Shown in pieces: positions 26,063 to 34,613 of a stretch of DNA of 64,000 nt. Numbering within the stretch: position 1 is the first letter of the stretch; every line of letters starts with the position of its first letter. The stretch is from Halorussus caseinilyticus (GTDB lineage: Archaea; Halobacteriota; Halobacteria; Halobacteriales; Haladaptataceae), in NCBI RefSeq assembly GCF_029338395.1, contig NZ_CP119809.1:2790001-2854000 (forward strand). Reading direction: 5' to 3'. The position numbers and the translations under genes were made by a program. The notes below the pieces were generated by a model that did no database searches, had not been told where the DNA came from, and saw only the letters and a program-made list of their open reading frames with translations.

Positions 26063-26680
26063 ATGAAACAGACCCCTGTCGTCGTCGCTCTCGCCGGAAG
26101 TATGCGGGACGGAAGTTACACCCGCGCGGCCCTGAGACACGTCCTCGACGCCGCCGAGCAACGCGGTGCCGAGACCGAACTGCTCGACGTGCGCGAGTAC
26201 GACCTGCCCGTCTTCGACCCCGACGAGGACGAACCGCCGGAAGCGACCGAACTCAAGCGCAAGATTCGGGACGCGGATTCGGTCATCTGGGGCAGTCCGG
26301 TCTACCACGGGTCGTACTCGTCGGCGTTCCGGAACGTCCACGACTACTGTAGCTTCGACGAGTACGAGGACACCACCGTCGGCCTGCTCACGGTCGCTGG
26401 CGGCGGGTCGTTCGCCAGCACGCTCGACCACATGCGCGTGACCGCACGCGGCGTCCACGCGTGGGTCCTGCCCCATCAGGTCGGCATCCGGAACGCGCGG
26501 GACAAAATCGAGGACGGCGAAATCGTGGACGAGTCAATCGAAGAGCGCGTCCGGAAACTCGGCGAGCAGGCCGTCGAGTACGCCTTCATCCACCCGGACG
26601 TGACCGCGCCCGACGCCGGGGTGGACGAGGAGACCGCAGACCCGGAGGGCCAACAGGCCGAGGCCGACGCGGACGACTGA
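26063..26680 (+). CDS. NADPH-dependent FMN reductase (flavodoxin-like)
   Basis: 205 residues from MKQTPVVVALAGSMRDGSYT. The start GSMRDGSYT is the FMN phosphate loop of the NADPH-dependent FMN reductase family, followed by VIWGSPVYHGSYSSAFRN, the second flavin-contact loop, and TVAGGGSFAST. Members reduce FMN, quinones or azo compounds. The C-terminus is an acidic halophilic tail (EETADPEGQQAEADADD). The upstream in-frame ATG (26015) precedes an AT-rich promoter and is less likely. An SDR gene starts two bases after its stop, so they form an operon. Confidence 0.9.
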   Translation: MKQTPVVVALAGSMRDGSYTRAALRHVLDAAEQRGAETELLDVREYDLPVFDPDEDEPPEATELKRKIRDADSVIWGSPVYHGSYSSAFRNVHDYCSFDEYEDTTVGLLTVAGGGSFASTLDHMRVTARGVHAWVLPHQVGIRNARDKIEDGEIVDESIEERVRKLGEQAVEYAFIHPDVTAPDAGVDEETADPEGQQAEADADD

Positions 26681-26682
26681 AC

Positions 26683-27579
26683 GTGGCCCGAGTCGTCCTC
26701 CTCACCGGCGGGACGAGCGGTATCGGCCGAGAGGCGGCCCTGCGACTCGCCGAGGGAGGCGCGACGGTTCTCTTCACTGGACGGGACCGCGAGGCCGGAC
26801 GAGAAGTCCTGTCGGAAGTCCGGCGCGCTCATCCCGAGAGCGCGGGCGAGTTCTACCGGGCCGACTTCGCGGACTTCGACGCGGTTCGGGAGTTGGCCCG
26901 CGAGGTCCGGGCCGACTACGACCGCCTCGACGTACTGGTGAACAACGCTGGGACCTCCCATAGCGAACGCCGGACGACCGACGAGGGCGTCGAACTCACC
27001 TTCGCAGTCAACCACCTCGCGCCGTTCCTGCTCACGAACCTGCTCGCCTCGCGCTTGCGCGAGAGCGCGCCCGCACGAGTCGTCACTACGAGTAGCGCAC
27101 TCCACGAGGACGGGTCGCTGGCCGACCTCGAATCGGTCGTCCGGGGCGAGGACTTCGACGGACTCGACGCCTACGCCGACTCGAAACTGGCGAACGTCCT
27201 GTTTACCGTCGAGTTGGCCGAGCGACTCGCCGAGTCCGGCGTGACCGCAAACTGCGTCCATCCCGGATGGATTCCGAACACCAATCTCGTTCGGAACGCG
27301 ACGGGGTTCTCGCGGGCGTTCACGACCGCCGCGTCACTGGTCGCCAGCATCGCGCCCGTCGGTCCCTTCGAGAGCGTCGAAGGGGCCGCCGACGCGCTGG
27401 CCTACCTCGTAACCAGCGAGGAGGTGGCCGACGCGTCCGGCGCGTACTTCGACCGGCGCGAGCGAGCGACCCCCGCGTCGGCCGCCGCCGACGCGGGGTT
27501 GCGCGAGCGACTGTGGGAACGGAGCGCGGAGTTGGTCGGCCTCCCGGCGTCGGTGCCCGAGGACGACCCGTTAGCGTGA
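26683..27579 (+). CDS. short-chain dehydrogenase/reductase
   Basis: 298 residues from a GTG start almost touching the previous stop. The Rossmann motif is LLTGGTSGIGREAALR, with NNAG at about residue 88. Catalytic Ser is in VVTTSSALHED and the Tyr-x-x-x-Lys pair is in AYADSKLANVLF. The segment VHPGWIPNTNLVRN is the usual PG motif region. It resembles retinol dehydrogenase/WW-domain oxidoreductase-like SDRs acting on lipophilic substrates, but the substrate is not shown. It converges with the GIY-YIG gene. Confidence 0.9.
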   Translation: MARVVLLTGGTSGIGREAALRLAEGGATVLFTGRDREAGREVLSEVRRAHPESAGEFYRADFADFDAVRELAREVRADYDRLDVLVNNAGTSHSERRTTDEGVELTFAVNHLAPFLLTNLLASRLRESAPARVVTTSSALHEDGSLADLESVVRGEDFDGLDAYADSKLANVLFTVELAERLAESGVTANCVHPGWIPNTNLVRNATGFSRAFTTAASLVASIAPVGPFESVEGAADALAYLVTSEEVADASGAYFDRRERATPASAAADAGLRERLWERSAELVGLPASVPEDDPLA

Positions 27580-27583
27580 GTAG

Positions 27584-27835
27584 TCACCCCTCGTCCTCGA
27601 CCAACCGCTCTTTCTCGGCCCGAGACATCTGCTTGATTTCGTACTCGCGGGACATCGCCGCCGACTTCGAGTCGAACCGCTCGCGGTGGGCGAGTTCGAC
27701 CGGGGTTCGGCCGCGGGTGTACTTCGCGCCCTCGCCGCGGTCGTGTTCGCGGACGCGGCGCTCTACGTCGGTGGTGTAACCGGTGTAAAAACTGCCGTCG
27801 TCGCACTCGATAATGTAGACCCAGTGGACCGACAC
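27584..27835 (-). CDS. GIY-YIG domain nuclease-like protein
   Basis: 83 residues that make one GIY-YIG domain of the UPF0213/YhbQ group. The motifs are WVYIIECDDGSFYTGYTTDV, with the GIY-YIG pair written as VYI and YTG, then RRVREHDRGEGAKYT with the catalytic Arg, and AMSREYEIKQMSRAEK with the Glu. These small proteins are believed to be DNA-repair or DNA-processing nucleases. It converges with the SDR gene, separated by four bases. Confidence 0.92.
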   Translation of the reverse strand: MSVHWVYIIECDDGSFYTGYTTDVERRVREHDRGEGAKYTRGRTPVELAHRERFDSKSAAMSREYEIKQMSRAEKERLVEDEG

Positions 27836-27892
27836 GCCTTACAGGCTTCGCGTGGTGGTTCTTAGCGTTTCGATTCCCGCCCGTTGTGCGGG

Positions 27893-28048
27893 CTATGCTC
27901 GTGCCTCTCTGGCGCGTTGGCGCGCGACTTCCGCGATTCCGGCGTTCGCCGAACACGACACGCATGCGCGGACGCGGCCGTTCTCGTCGGCGAATACCCG
28001 TGCGAATCGGTCGGAGACGTGCGCGCCGCAGTGGTCACACTTTGGCAT
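27893..28048 (-). CDS. 51-residue zinc-finger microprotein (DUF7563-like)
   Basis: MPKCDHCGAHVSDRFARVF at the start and VRACVSCSANAGIAEV in the middle give two Cys pairs, CDHC and CVSC, spaced for one zinc ribbon; the C-terminus is basic (RQRAREARA). This matches the short haloarchaeal zinc-finger group that starts MPKC. It lies upstream of the GIY-YIG gene on the same strand. Confidence 0.7.
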   Translation of the reverse strand: MPKCDHCGAHVSDRFARVFADENGRVRACVSCSANAGIAEVARQRAREARA

Positions 28049-28244
28049 TGGGTTTCATCTGGCAGGGTAACTGCCAGCGTCCAAATCTTTGTCACGCAAC
28101 ACCAAAAATGCTTCCCAGTTGTGAGTCTCTTTTTCCGAAACCCAAAGAACGTTTTCGATAATTGGACCACCGACTCGTTCCTCCCGCCGAACTCCGCCGA
28201 GAGAAACCGCCCGTTGTCCGCGAGTAACGGCGGGTGGAGTATCG

Positions 28245-29048
28245 CTACTCGGGCGGTTTCCCGTCGTCGCCGTCAGTGTCGCCGTCGCTACCCTCGCCGT
28301 CGATGGCTCTGGCGACGAGTCCGGCCTGCGCGCCCGCGACGAATCCCGCGTCCACGTTCACGACCGACAGCACTGAACAGGACTGAAGCATCCCGGACAG
28401 TGCGGCCTCTCCCTCCCCGCCGTAACCGTATCCGGTCGAGACCGGCAGGCCGACGACGGGGGTGTTCACCAGTCCCGCGACCACGGTCGGAAGCGCGCCT
28501 TCCCGTCCGGCGGCGACGACCAGCACGTCGGCCTCGCGGAGTCGGTCGAGTTGGTCCACGATGCGGGTCAGCGCCGCGACCCCCACGTCCTCGATTCGCT
28601 CGACGCTCGCGCCCATCTCGTCGGCGAGGACCGCGGCCTCGCCCGCCGGAATCGCGTCGCTGGTCCCCGCCGTGACGACGCCCACCGTCGCGTCGAGGTC
28701 CGGCGGGCCGTAGTCGTCGGCGTGGACGACGACGACGCGCGCACGGTCGTGGACCGTCACCTCGGCGTCGGGGTGGTCGTCGGCGAGTCGCTGGCGTATC
28801 GCCCGGCGCTGGTCGTCGTCGGTCCGCGTGACGACGGCCCGACCGGTGGTCTCGACGGCGGTGTCGGCCAGCGACGCCACTTCCTCGGGCGTCTTGCCGT
28901 CGCCCAGAATCGCCTCCGGGACGCCCCTCCGAGTCTCTCGCGCCGCGTCGAACCGTCCGGCGTCGTCCGTGGCGTACCCCGCGAGTCGGGCCTCGGCGTC
29001 GGCCGGACTCACCTCACCCGCCGCGACTGCTTCGAGTAGTTCGCGCAT
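28245..29048 (-). CDS. larB: LarB, nickel-pincer nucleotide cofactor biosynthesis
   Basis: 267 residues of the LarB family, related at the C-terminal half to PurE (AIR carboxylase). LarB carboxylates nicotinic acid adenine dinucleotide and hydrolyses it to the P2CMN precursor of the lactate racemase nickel-pincer cofactor. Features are an N-terminal helical part (MRELLEAVAAGEVSPADAEA), FDAARETRRGVPEAILGDGK, and the PurE-like VVTAGTSDAIPAGEAAVLA with REGALPTVVAGLVNTPVVGL. The C-terminal tail is acidic. LarE is encoded at 39.7 kb; LarC is not in the window. A TATA box lies at 29116-29126. Confidence 0.93.
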   Translation of the reverse strand: MRELLEAVAAGEVSPADAEARLAGYATDDAGRFDAARETRRGVPEAILGDGKTPEEVASLADTAVETTGRAVVTRTDDDQRRAIRQRLADDHPDAEVTVHDRARVVVVHADDYGPPDLDATVGVVTAGTSDAIPAGEAAVLADEMGASVERIEDVGVAALTRIVDQLDRLREADVLVVAAGREGALPTVVAGLVNTPVVGLPVSTGYGYGGEGEAALSGMLQSCSVLSVVNVDAGFVAGAQAGLVARAIDGEGSDGDTDGDDGKPPE

Positions 29049-29115
29049 GTCCGACTCTGGGCGCTCTACGTACTCCTATCCACCGACCCGGCCGAACCGC
29101 GGCCACACAACCGCC

Positions 29116-29126
29116 TTATATTTATA
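29116..29126 (-). promoter_or_regulatory. TATA region upstream of larB
   Basis: The AT-rich stretch AAGTATAAATATAAGG on the minus strand lies about 70 bases before the larB ATG in otherwise GC-rich DNA. Confidence 0.5.
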
Positions 29127-29196
29127 CTTTTTGGCCTTCTTGATAGATGACCGGGAAGTGACCGACACGGGGCCGTTCGCACGAGAATTTGAGAAG

Positions 29197-29205
29197 CTTT
29201 ATTAG
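29197..29205 (+). promoter_or_regulatory. TATA box of the histone-fold gene
   Basis: CTTTATTAG, about 29 bases before the ATG at 29230, predicts a nearly leaderless transcript. Confidence 0.5.
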
Positions 29206-29229
29206 GGGTGGCAGGAAAGAAAAGGTCGT

Positions 29230-29397
29230 ATGGCAGACCTCATCGTCAAAGCCGCTGTCAAGGACGCACTGGACGACAAGAACGTGGCGTCGGACTTCTA
29301 CGACGCCCTCGACGAGCGCGTCGACGAACTCCTCGACGAGGCTGCCCGCCGCGCCGAGGCCAACGACCGAAAGACTGTCCAGCCCCGCGACCTTTAA
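29230..29397 (+). CDS. small histone-fold protein (DUF1931-like)
   Basis: 55 residues, MADLIVKAAVKDALDDKN at the start and NDRKTVQPRDL at the end. The helix-strand-helix pattern and the final R-K-T-V-x-x-x-D-L match a single histone fold, as in the DUF1931/archaeal histone-like family. The protein is acidic, as usual in halophiles. It is expected to be a small nucleoid protein or regulator. The ATG sits just after the predicted transcription start. It is preceded by larB, divergent. Confidence 0.8.
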   Translation: MADLIVKAAVKDALDDKNVASDFYDALDERVDELLDEAARRAEANDRKTVQPRDL

Positions 29398-29596
29398 ATC
29401 CGGGAGCTACTCAGTTTCTTTTATCGCGCACTCTCCGACGTAGCCGGAGGCTTGGTTCTGTACGCTTTAAGCGATTATTTAGTTTTCTTCGAGCAATCTT
29501 CGTATTTCTCTCGGCAATAATTTTGTTGTTCTCCGGTTCTGGTCGCTGTCGGCTCGCTATGCAGTACTATCGTGACCGGCAGAATCGTGGCGACGA

Positions 29597-29671
29597 AGAC
29601 CCGGAAAGCCCCCGCCCGCTCGTGGCCGCTCAGCGGGATATTTCGGGCGCGCAGTCCTGCGCGCCCGAAAT
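29597..29671. terminator. hairpin element after rpiA, with GAAAGC repeat half
   Basis: The sequence 29640-29671 is a perfect 15-bp inverted repeat with a 2-base loop (ATTTCGGGCGCGCAG and its complement), a few bases beyond the rpiA stop. It is a plausible terminator on either strand. Directly left is CGGAAAGCCCCCGCCCGCTC, a half copy of the GAAAGC hairpin family seen also at 59.65 kb. Confidence 0.6.
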
Positions 29672-29677
29672 CCGACC

Positions 29678-30364
29678 TCAGAAGCGTTTCACGTCCACGC
29701 CGTCGTCCGTGCCGACGTGAACCTCGTCGGCCATCCCGACGAACAGGCCGTGTTCGACCGCGCCCGGAAGTCCCGAGAGGTCGTCTGCGAGTTCCGCGGG
29801 GTTGGCGATTTCCCCGAAGTCGCAGTCCAGCACGAGGTTGCCGTTGTCGGTCACGACCGGGCCGTCCTTTCGCTCGGCGGTCCGGAGGGAGGGCGACCCC
29901 CCGAGCGCCCGCACGTCGTCGACCACGGTCGTTCTGGCGTCGGGCAGGACCTCAACCGGAATCGGGTGGTCGAGTTGGCCCGCGGCCTTGCTCGGGTCGG
30001 CCACCACGAGCAGGCGGTTGGCGGCCGCGTCCACGATTTTCTCGCGGGCGTGGGCCGCGCCGCCGCCCTTCACCAGATGCGGACCCGAGAACTGGTCGGC
30101 CCCGTCGATGGCGAGGTGGACCGCGTTCGCCTCGTCCAGACTCGTGAGCGGAATCGCGGCCTCCTTCGCCAGTTCCCGCGACTGGAAGGAGGTCGGGATT
30201 CCGCGCACGTCGAGACCGCTGTCCACCTTCCGGCCGATGGCCCGAATCGCGTGGGCCGCGGTCGAACCCGTGCCGAGACCGACCACCGTGCCGTCTTCGA
30301 CCGCCTCGGCCGCGCTCTCGCCCGCCGCCCGTTTTTCCGCGTCGCTTCCGCCGGTCGTCTTCAT
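29678..30364 (-). CDS. rpiA: ribose-5-phosphate isomerase A
   Basis: 228 residues from [15 protein letters not shown]. RpiA interconverts ribose 5-phosphate and ribulose 5-phosphate. Family landmarks are [16 protein letters not shown] (phosphate-binding loop), [21 protein letters not shown] with the catalytic Asp, and [14 protein letters not shown] with the catalytic Lys/Glu region. The C-terminal [18 protein letters not shown] is typical. Haloarchaea use it to supply ribose for nucleotides. A hairpin lies right after the stop; a divergent ABC gene starts 175 bases away. Confidence 0.96.
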   Translation of the reverse strand: MKTTGGSDAEKRAAGESAAEAVEDGTVVGLGTGSTAAHAIRAIGRKVDSGLDVRGIPTSFQSRELAKEAAIPLTSLDEANAVHLAIDGADQFSGPHLVKGGGAAHAREKIVDAAANRLLVVADPSKAAGQLDHPIPVEVLPDARTTVVDDVRALGGSPSLRTAERKDGPVVTDNGNLVLDCDFGEIANPAELADDLSGLPGAVEHGLFVGMADEVHVGTDDGVDVKRF

Positions 30365-30538
30365 ATCGCTACCTCCGCGGCGAGCGGTGAAAAGTCTGGT
30401 CGAACGGGCGCGAGGAGATTCGGCCCGACGAACGCGACGGGTCCCACTGGACGACGCCGACTGACCGAACCCAACGGGACGTTTCGGTGCGCAACGGGCG
30501 CTAGTGTTTTGGCGATTCCTCCCGTAAGTCTCAGAACA

Positions 30539-31321
30539 ATGCCTGCCAGCGACTCGGACGCCGAGTCCGACGCGGGGACCGAGCAGGGGGATTCGGAGGG
30601 GCAACCACGGGAGGAGGCCGTCTCGCTCCGGGACGTGCGCAAGACGTACTTCCTCGGCGAGCCAGTCCACGCCTTGGACGGCGTTGACCTGTCGATTCCG
30701 CGAGGGTCCTACACCGCGGTCATGGGACCGAGCGGGTCGGGCAAGAGTACGCTCCTGAACCTCATCGGATGTCTCGACACCCCCACCGAGGGCGAGGTGT
30801 GGGTCAACGGCCGGGAGGTGTCGGCTATCTCCCAGCGGAAGCGAACCACGGCCCGCGGCGAGGAAATCGGCTTCGTCTTCCAGACGTTCAACCTCATGCC
30901 GAAACTCACCGCCGCCGAGAACGTCGCTCTCCCTCTCGTCTTTCAGGGCGTCGGCAAGAGCGAGCGCATCGACCGGGCGAAAGACCTGCTCTCGCAGGTC
31001 GGACTCGGGAATCGAGGCGACCACCGGCCGAACGAACTCTCGGGCGGCCAGCGCCAGCGAGTCGCCATCGCCCGCGCGCTGGCGGCGGACCCGGCAATCA
31101 TCCTCGCCGACGAACCCACCGGGAACTTGGACCAAGAGACGGGCAAACAGATTATGGGCCTGTTCCAGCGACTCCACGACGAGGGCAACACGATTCTGAT
31201 GGTGACTCACGAGCGACCCATCGCGGAACACGCCCAGCGCGTGATTCACGTGTTGGACGGCACCGTCGAGAAAATCGAGGAAATCGACTCTCCTCGGCGC
31301 GTCGAACCCGACCTCCCCTGA
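30539..31321 (+). CDS. ABC transporter ATP-binding protein (MacB/LolD-like)
   Basis: 260 residues from [13 protein letters not shown] with an acidic N-terminal extension of about 27 residues. Conserved motifs are Walker [17 protein letters not shown], signature [16 protein letters not shown], Walker [13 protein letters not shown] and the H-loop MVTHERPIA. The Q-loop is in [15 protein letters not shown]. This belongs to the LolD/MacB/FtsE group that powers FtsX-like permeases. The stop codon overlaps the permease start by one base (TGATG). Function is probably export or lipoprotein/envelope handling. Confidence 0.94.
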   Translation: MPASDSDAESDAGTEQGDSEGQPREEAVSLRDVRKTYFLGEPVHALDGVDLSIPRGSYTAVMGPSGSGKSTLLNLIGCLDTPTEGEVWVNGREVSAISQRKRTTARGEEIGFVFQTFNLMPKLTAAENVALPLVFQGVGKSERIDRAKDLLSQVGLGNRGDHRPNELSGGQRQRVAIARALAADPAIILADEPTGNLDQETGKQIMGLFQRLHDEGNTILMVTHERPIAEHAQRVIHVLDGTVEKIEEIDSPRRVEPDLP

Positions 31322-32568
31322 TGGAGTTCGCAGAGAGCCTACGCCTCAGTTGGCGCGCAATCCGAAGCCACAAGCTTCGCTCGACGCTGACGACGCTCGG
31401 CGTCGTCATCGGCGTCGCGGCAGTCATCACCTTCGTCACGCTCGGAACCAGCCTCCGGGCCGACGTACTCGGACAGGTCGGGGCCGACCGTACGCCGAAC
31501 GTCTACGTCTGGGCCGGGCCGGAGGGACAGAACGGCGGGCCGGGAGCAGGCGCACAGCCGGTCTTCACCGCCCACGACATGGACCGCCTCCGGAACCTCT
31601 CGGGCGTCGGGTCGGTCGTCCCGCGGGGGGTGGTACCCACCGCGGCTATCTCGGCGGGCGGCGAGACGGTCGCTCAGCGACAGGTAATCGCCACCTCGCC
31701 GTCGAACTTCGACCCCGACGACTTCTCGGCGGGTCGGTCGTTCCGCGAGGGCCAGCGCGAAATCGTCGTGAACCGACAGGCCGCCGAGTTGTTCGACCCG
31801 ACGCTTTCGGTCGGGTCGAACGTCACGCTCCGACTCGCCTCCGGCGAGTCGGTCGATGCCGAGGTCGTCGGCCTGCTCAACGCCTCGGCCGCAGGCGGGG
31901 CCTTCGAGGGACTCGGCGGCGGGTCCCAGCCCCTCGTGTTCACGCCGACCGACCCCTTCTACCGGACGACCATCGAGAGTCCCGCGACCGGCCAGAACCA
32001 GCGCGTCTACCCGACGCTGACCGTCGTCGCCGAGGACTTCGCCGCGGTGCCCGACGCCAAAGACGAGGTGCGGGCGTACCTGACCAACGACTCGGACGCG
32101 GCCCGACTCGTCCCCGAGAGCTACGCCTTCTCGGTCGAGACCGACCAAGACCTCGTGGACCAACTAAGGGAGTTGCTGACCACGCTCACCAACTTCGTGA
32201 CGGGCATCGCGGTCATCTCGCTGGTCGTCGGGTCCATCGGCATCGCCAACATCATGCTCGTCTCGGTCACCGAGCGCACCAAGGAAATCGGCATCATGAA
32301 AGCCGTCGGCGCGCAGAACCGCGACGTACTCCAGTTGTTCCTGCTGGAGGCGGTCCTGCTCGGGACGTTCGGGTCGATTCTGGGCATCCCGGTCGGCGTC
32401 GGCGGGGCCTACCTCGCGGGCCAGTACATCGGCCTGAGCCTCGTCCTCCCCTTCGAGTGGTTCGCCATCGCCGTCGCGGTGGGAGTCTTGGTCGGCGTCG
32501 TCGCGGGACTGTACCCGGCGTGGAGCGCCGCGAAGACCGACCCCATCGACGCGCTCCGGTACGAATGA
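31321..32568 (+). CDS. MacB-like ABC transporter permease (FtsX domain)
   Basis: 415 residues. It begins SLRLSWRAIRSHKLRSTLTT, the usual cytoplasmic start, with TM1 near residues 20-45 (VIGVAAVITFVTLG). The large extracytoplasmic MacB periplasmic-core-like domain spans about 50-275. Three TM helices with the FtsX pattern follow (ISLVVGSIGIANIMLVSVTE, then RTKEIGIMKAVGAQNRDVL). The ending WSAAKTDPIDALRYE is typical of FtsX/MacB. It forms a complex with the ATPase encoded just upstream (one-base overlap). Confidence 0.93.
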   Translation: MEFAESLRLSWRAIRSHKLRSTLTTLGVVIGVAAVITFVTLGTSLRADVLGQVGADRTPNVYVWAGPEGQNGGPGAGAQPVFTAHDMDRLRNLSGVGSVVPRGVVPTAAISAGGETVAQRQVIATSPSNFDPDDFSAGRSFREGQREIVVNRQAAELFDPTLSVGSNVTLRLASGESVDAEVVGLLNASAAGGAFEGLGGGSQPLVFTPTDPFYRTTIESPATGQNQRVYPTLTVVAEDFAAVPDAKDEVRAYLTNDSDAARLVPESYAFSVETDQDLVDQLRELLTTLTNFVTGIAVISLVVGSIGIANIMLVSVTERTKEIGIMKAVGAQNRDVLQLFLLEAVLLGTFGSILGIPVGVGGAYLAGQYIGLSLVLPFEWFAIAVAVGVLVGVVAGLYPAWSAAKTDPIDALRYE

Positions 32569-32604
32569 CCGAGCGGAGAAGTCACGGCTCCCGACCCGGA
32601 CCTC

Positions 32605-32907
32605 TCACTCCACGCTGAGTTCGTCGCCGCCGCGGGGTTCCGTGAACTCGAACTCGACTTCTAACTCGGCCTCCCGGCCGCCCGCGAACTCGACTTCTAC
32701 TTCGACCGGTTCGCGGTACTCGAAGGGTATCTCCCACTCTTGGGAGGCGAGCGTGAGGCTGGTGTCGTTCTCGATTTGGTCGGCCAAGTCCCGGAGGAAC
32801 GTGGCGGTTGCCTGCCGCGAGAGGTGAATTTCCCGCTCGAAGAAGCCGTCGGTCACGGTGGTTCGCTGTCGGTCCCTGTCGTCGGGCAAGTTAACCCGGT
32901 CCCCCAT
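32605..32907 (-). CDS. amphi-Trp domain protein
   Basis: 100 residues with the amphi-Trp pattern: helix FEREIHLSRQATATFLRDLA, a strand with SQEWEIPFEYREPVEVEVE and ending FEFTEPRGGDELSVE. This small domain, common in haloarchaea, has an alternating Trp/hydrophobic face. Function is unknown. It is preceded by a short divergent gap to the winged-helix gene. Confidence 0.85.
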   Translation of the reverse strand: MGDRVNLPDDRDRQRTTVTDGFFEREIHLSRQATATFLRDLADQIENDTSLTLASQEWEIPFEYREPVEVEVEFAGGREAELEVEFEFTEPRGGDELSVE

Positions 32908-33033
32908 GTCGTCGGGTACGAGGCGGCGCGTCTAATAGCGTCCGGCCCCGGTTCGAGGTAGTCTCGGCGCGAACCGAACCCGGACCGATTCCGCCGATTC
33001 GCTTTTTGTGCGGGAGACCGTACCCGTCCTATC

Positions 33034-33342
33034 GTGTCGCTCATCGACCTCCTCGGGAGCAAAGCGCGAATCGGGATTATCCGGGAACTCTCGCGCGAAC
33101 CCCAGTACGTCACCCAACTCGCCGAGACGGTCGGCATGGACGGTAAGACAGCGGTTCACCACCTCTCGAAGATGGAGGAGGCCGGTCTCGTCGCCCACTA
33201 CGAGCGAGGCAACCGGAAGTACTACTACCTCGCCAAGACCGTCGAACTCCGGGCCGCGCCGCCGCCAGAGCGCACCTTCGTCCTCCAGACCGGCGAACGC
33301 GGCGACGACCCGGTGGAAGTCGAACCGGGGACCGACGACTGA
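33034..33342 (+). CDS. winged-helix (ArsR-type) transcriptional regulator
   Basis: 102 residues from a GTG start. The helix-turn-helix is LLGSKARIGIIRELSREP then YVTQLAETVGMDGKTAVHHL with a recognition helix, and the wing is AHYERGNRKYYYLAKTVEL. This is a compact ArsR/MarR-type regulator without visible metal-binding cysteines, so the inducer is unknown. The acidic tail is VEVEPGTDD. A promoter-like AT-rich stretch is upstream. It is divergent from the amphi-Trp gene. Confidence 0.88.
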   Translation: MSLIDLLGSKARIGIIRELSREPQYVTQLAETVGMDGKTAVHHLSKMEEAGLVAHYERGNRKYYYLAKTVELRAAPPPERTFVLQTGERGDDPVEVEPGTDD

Positions 33343-33589
33343 GACGGGGAGGCATCTCCGTCGGCGGGCGCATTTCGGACCGACTCACGACCTGCCTAAC
33401 GACAGGCCGCTTACTGTAACAGCCGGTTATCGACCGAGTACGCCAGTCCGTCCGAGCGCCGCCGAGACTCCGATACGACCCAGAGTTACGCGAGTTGCCG
33501 AGTAGAAAAAGGGGCTTATTCCGCCGAACAGTTCAAACAGTATCGTTGATTTATTTCAGTAACCGGAATAGCACTCCGGCGTGAGAAAC

Positions 33590-34561
33590 ATGAAACGGCG
33601 TCAGTTCGGCGCGATGCTCGCAGCCGCGACGTTCTCGCTCGGTGGGGTCGGGAGCGCGGCGGCCGACGCATCCGCACAGGAAACCGACCCGCTACAGATA
33701 GCAGACGTATCCGTCAGTCTCGGCGGCATCACCGCCTCTATCGGCCGCGCTACCTTCGCCTTCGACGAGGGCACGATGCTCCTCCGAGCGACCGACTGGT
33801 CGACGGAGGTCGCTGGAGAACCGATGTCGATAGGTGAAGCGCGCGTCGCCGTGGACGGCGCGGACGCCGAGACGTTTGCGACGGTTCGGGCGGCGATGGT
33901 CGAAGCGTTCGAGAGTCGCTCGGCATCGTCGCTGGTCTCGGCGCTCGCGGACGCGAACGTCAGCGAGGACGCTGGCGTTCGGACGTTCCTCGGGTCGGTC
34001 GAGACCGGCGGCCAACTCGTCGCCGACGAGATAGCGGCCACCGGAACCGTGGGAAGCGTCGTTCCCTCGGGAAGCGGCGAGTTGTTGCAAGACGGCGCGT
34101 CGCTGTCGGAGGTCACTGCCCTCGGCGCGTCGGAGTGGAGCAGACTGACCATCCAACTCGGCGACACCGAACTGGCCGCCAACGACGTAGTGATGCAACG
34201 CGACGGCACGGCGCTAGCACTCAGTTCGTCCGGCGGGAGCGCGACCCTCTCGGGCCGAACATTCGACTTCGAGGAGATGGCGATGACCGTCGCGCCGCCC
34301 GAGACGATACCCGCGGCCCACGTCGAGTTCGCTTCCCGACTCCGCGAGTTGGCCGACGAAGGGTCGTTGAGTCTGTCGTCGGTGCAGTCGGCCGCCGAGG
34401 ATTCGGGAGTCACGGTCGCCAACACGACCGAGGCGGTCCGGAACGCCCGGTTCGACCTGTCGTTCGCCAACGTCTCGGAGGGCGGCCGGACCGTCGTCTC
34501 GAACTTCGAGACCAGCGGAACGCTCGCGGAGTTGATGACGGTCCTCGGCCAGCGAGTCTGA
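33590..34561 (+). CDS. Tat-exported hypothetical protein
   Basis: 323 residues from MKRRQFGAMLAAATFSLGGV, a twin-arginine signal (RRQFGAML) with a cleavage region SAAADA. The mature part is Ala, Val, Ser and Asp rich with no recognised domain. It has repeated beta-like blocks such as AGEPMSIGEARVAVDGADA and RTFDFEEMAMTVAPPETIP. It seems to be a secreted protein of unknown role. A GTG at 33581 is an alternative start. The neighbour on the left is the winged-helix gene, and its convergent partner is orc1/cdc6. Confidence 0.7.
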   Translation: MKRRQFGAMLAAATFSLGGVGSAAADASAQETDPLQIADVSVSLGGITASIGRATFAFDEGTMLLRATDWSTEVAGEPMSIGEARVAVDGADAETFATVRAAMVEAFESRSASSLVSALADANVSEDAGVRTFLGSVETGGQLVADEIAATGTVGSVVPSGSGELLQDGASLSEVTALGASEWSRLTIQLGDTELAANDVVMQRDGTALALSSSGGSATLSGRTFDFEEMAMTVAPPETIPAAHVEFASRLRELADEGSLSLSSVQSAAEDSGVTVANTTEAVRNARFDLSFANVSEGGRTVVSNFETSGTLAELMTVLGQRV

Positions 34562-34613
34562 GCGGACGAAGGTCTGGACGACGCTCTTCTTTCGGTCGGC
34601 CCGAACTCGCGGC

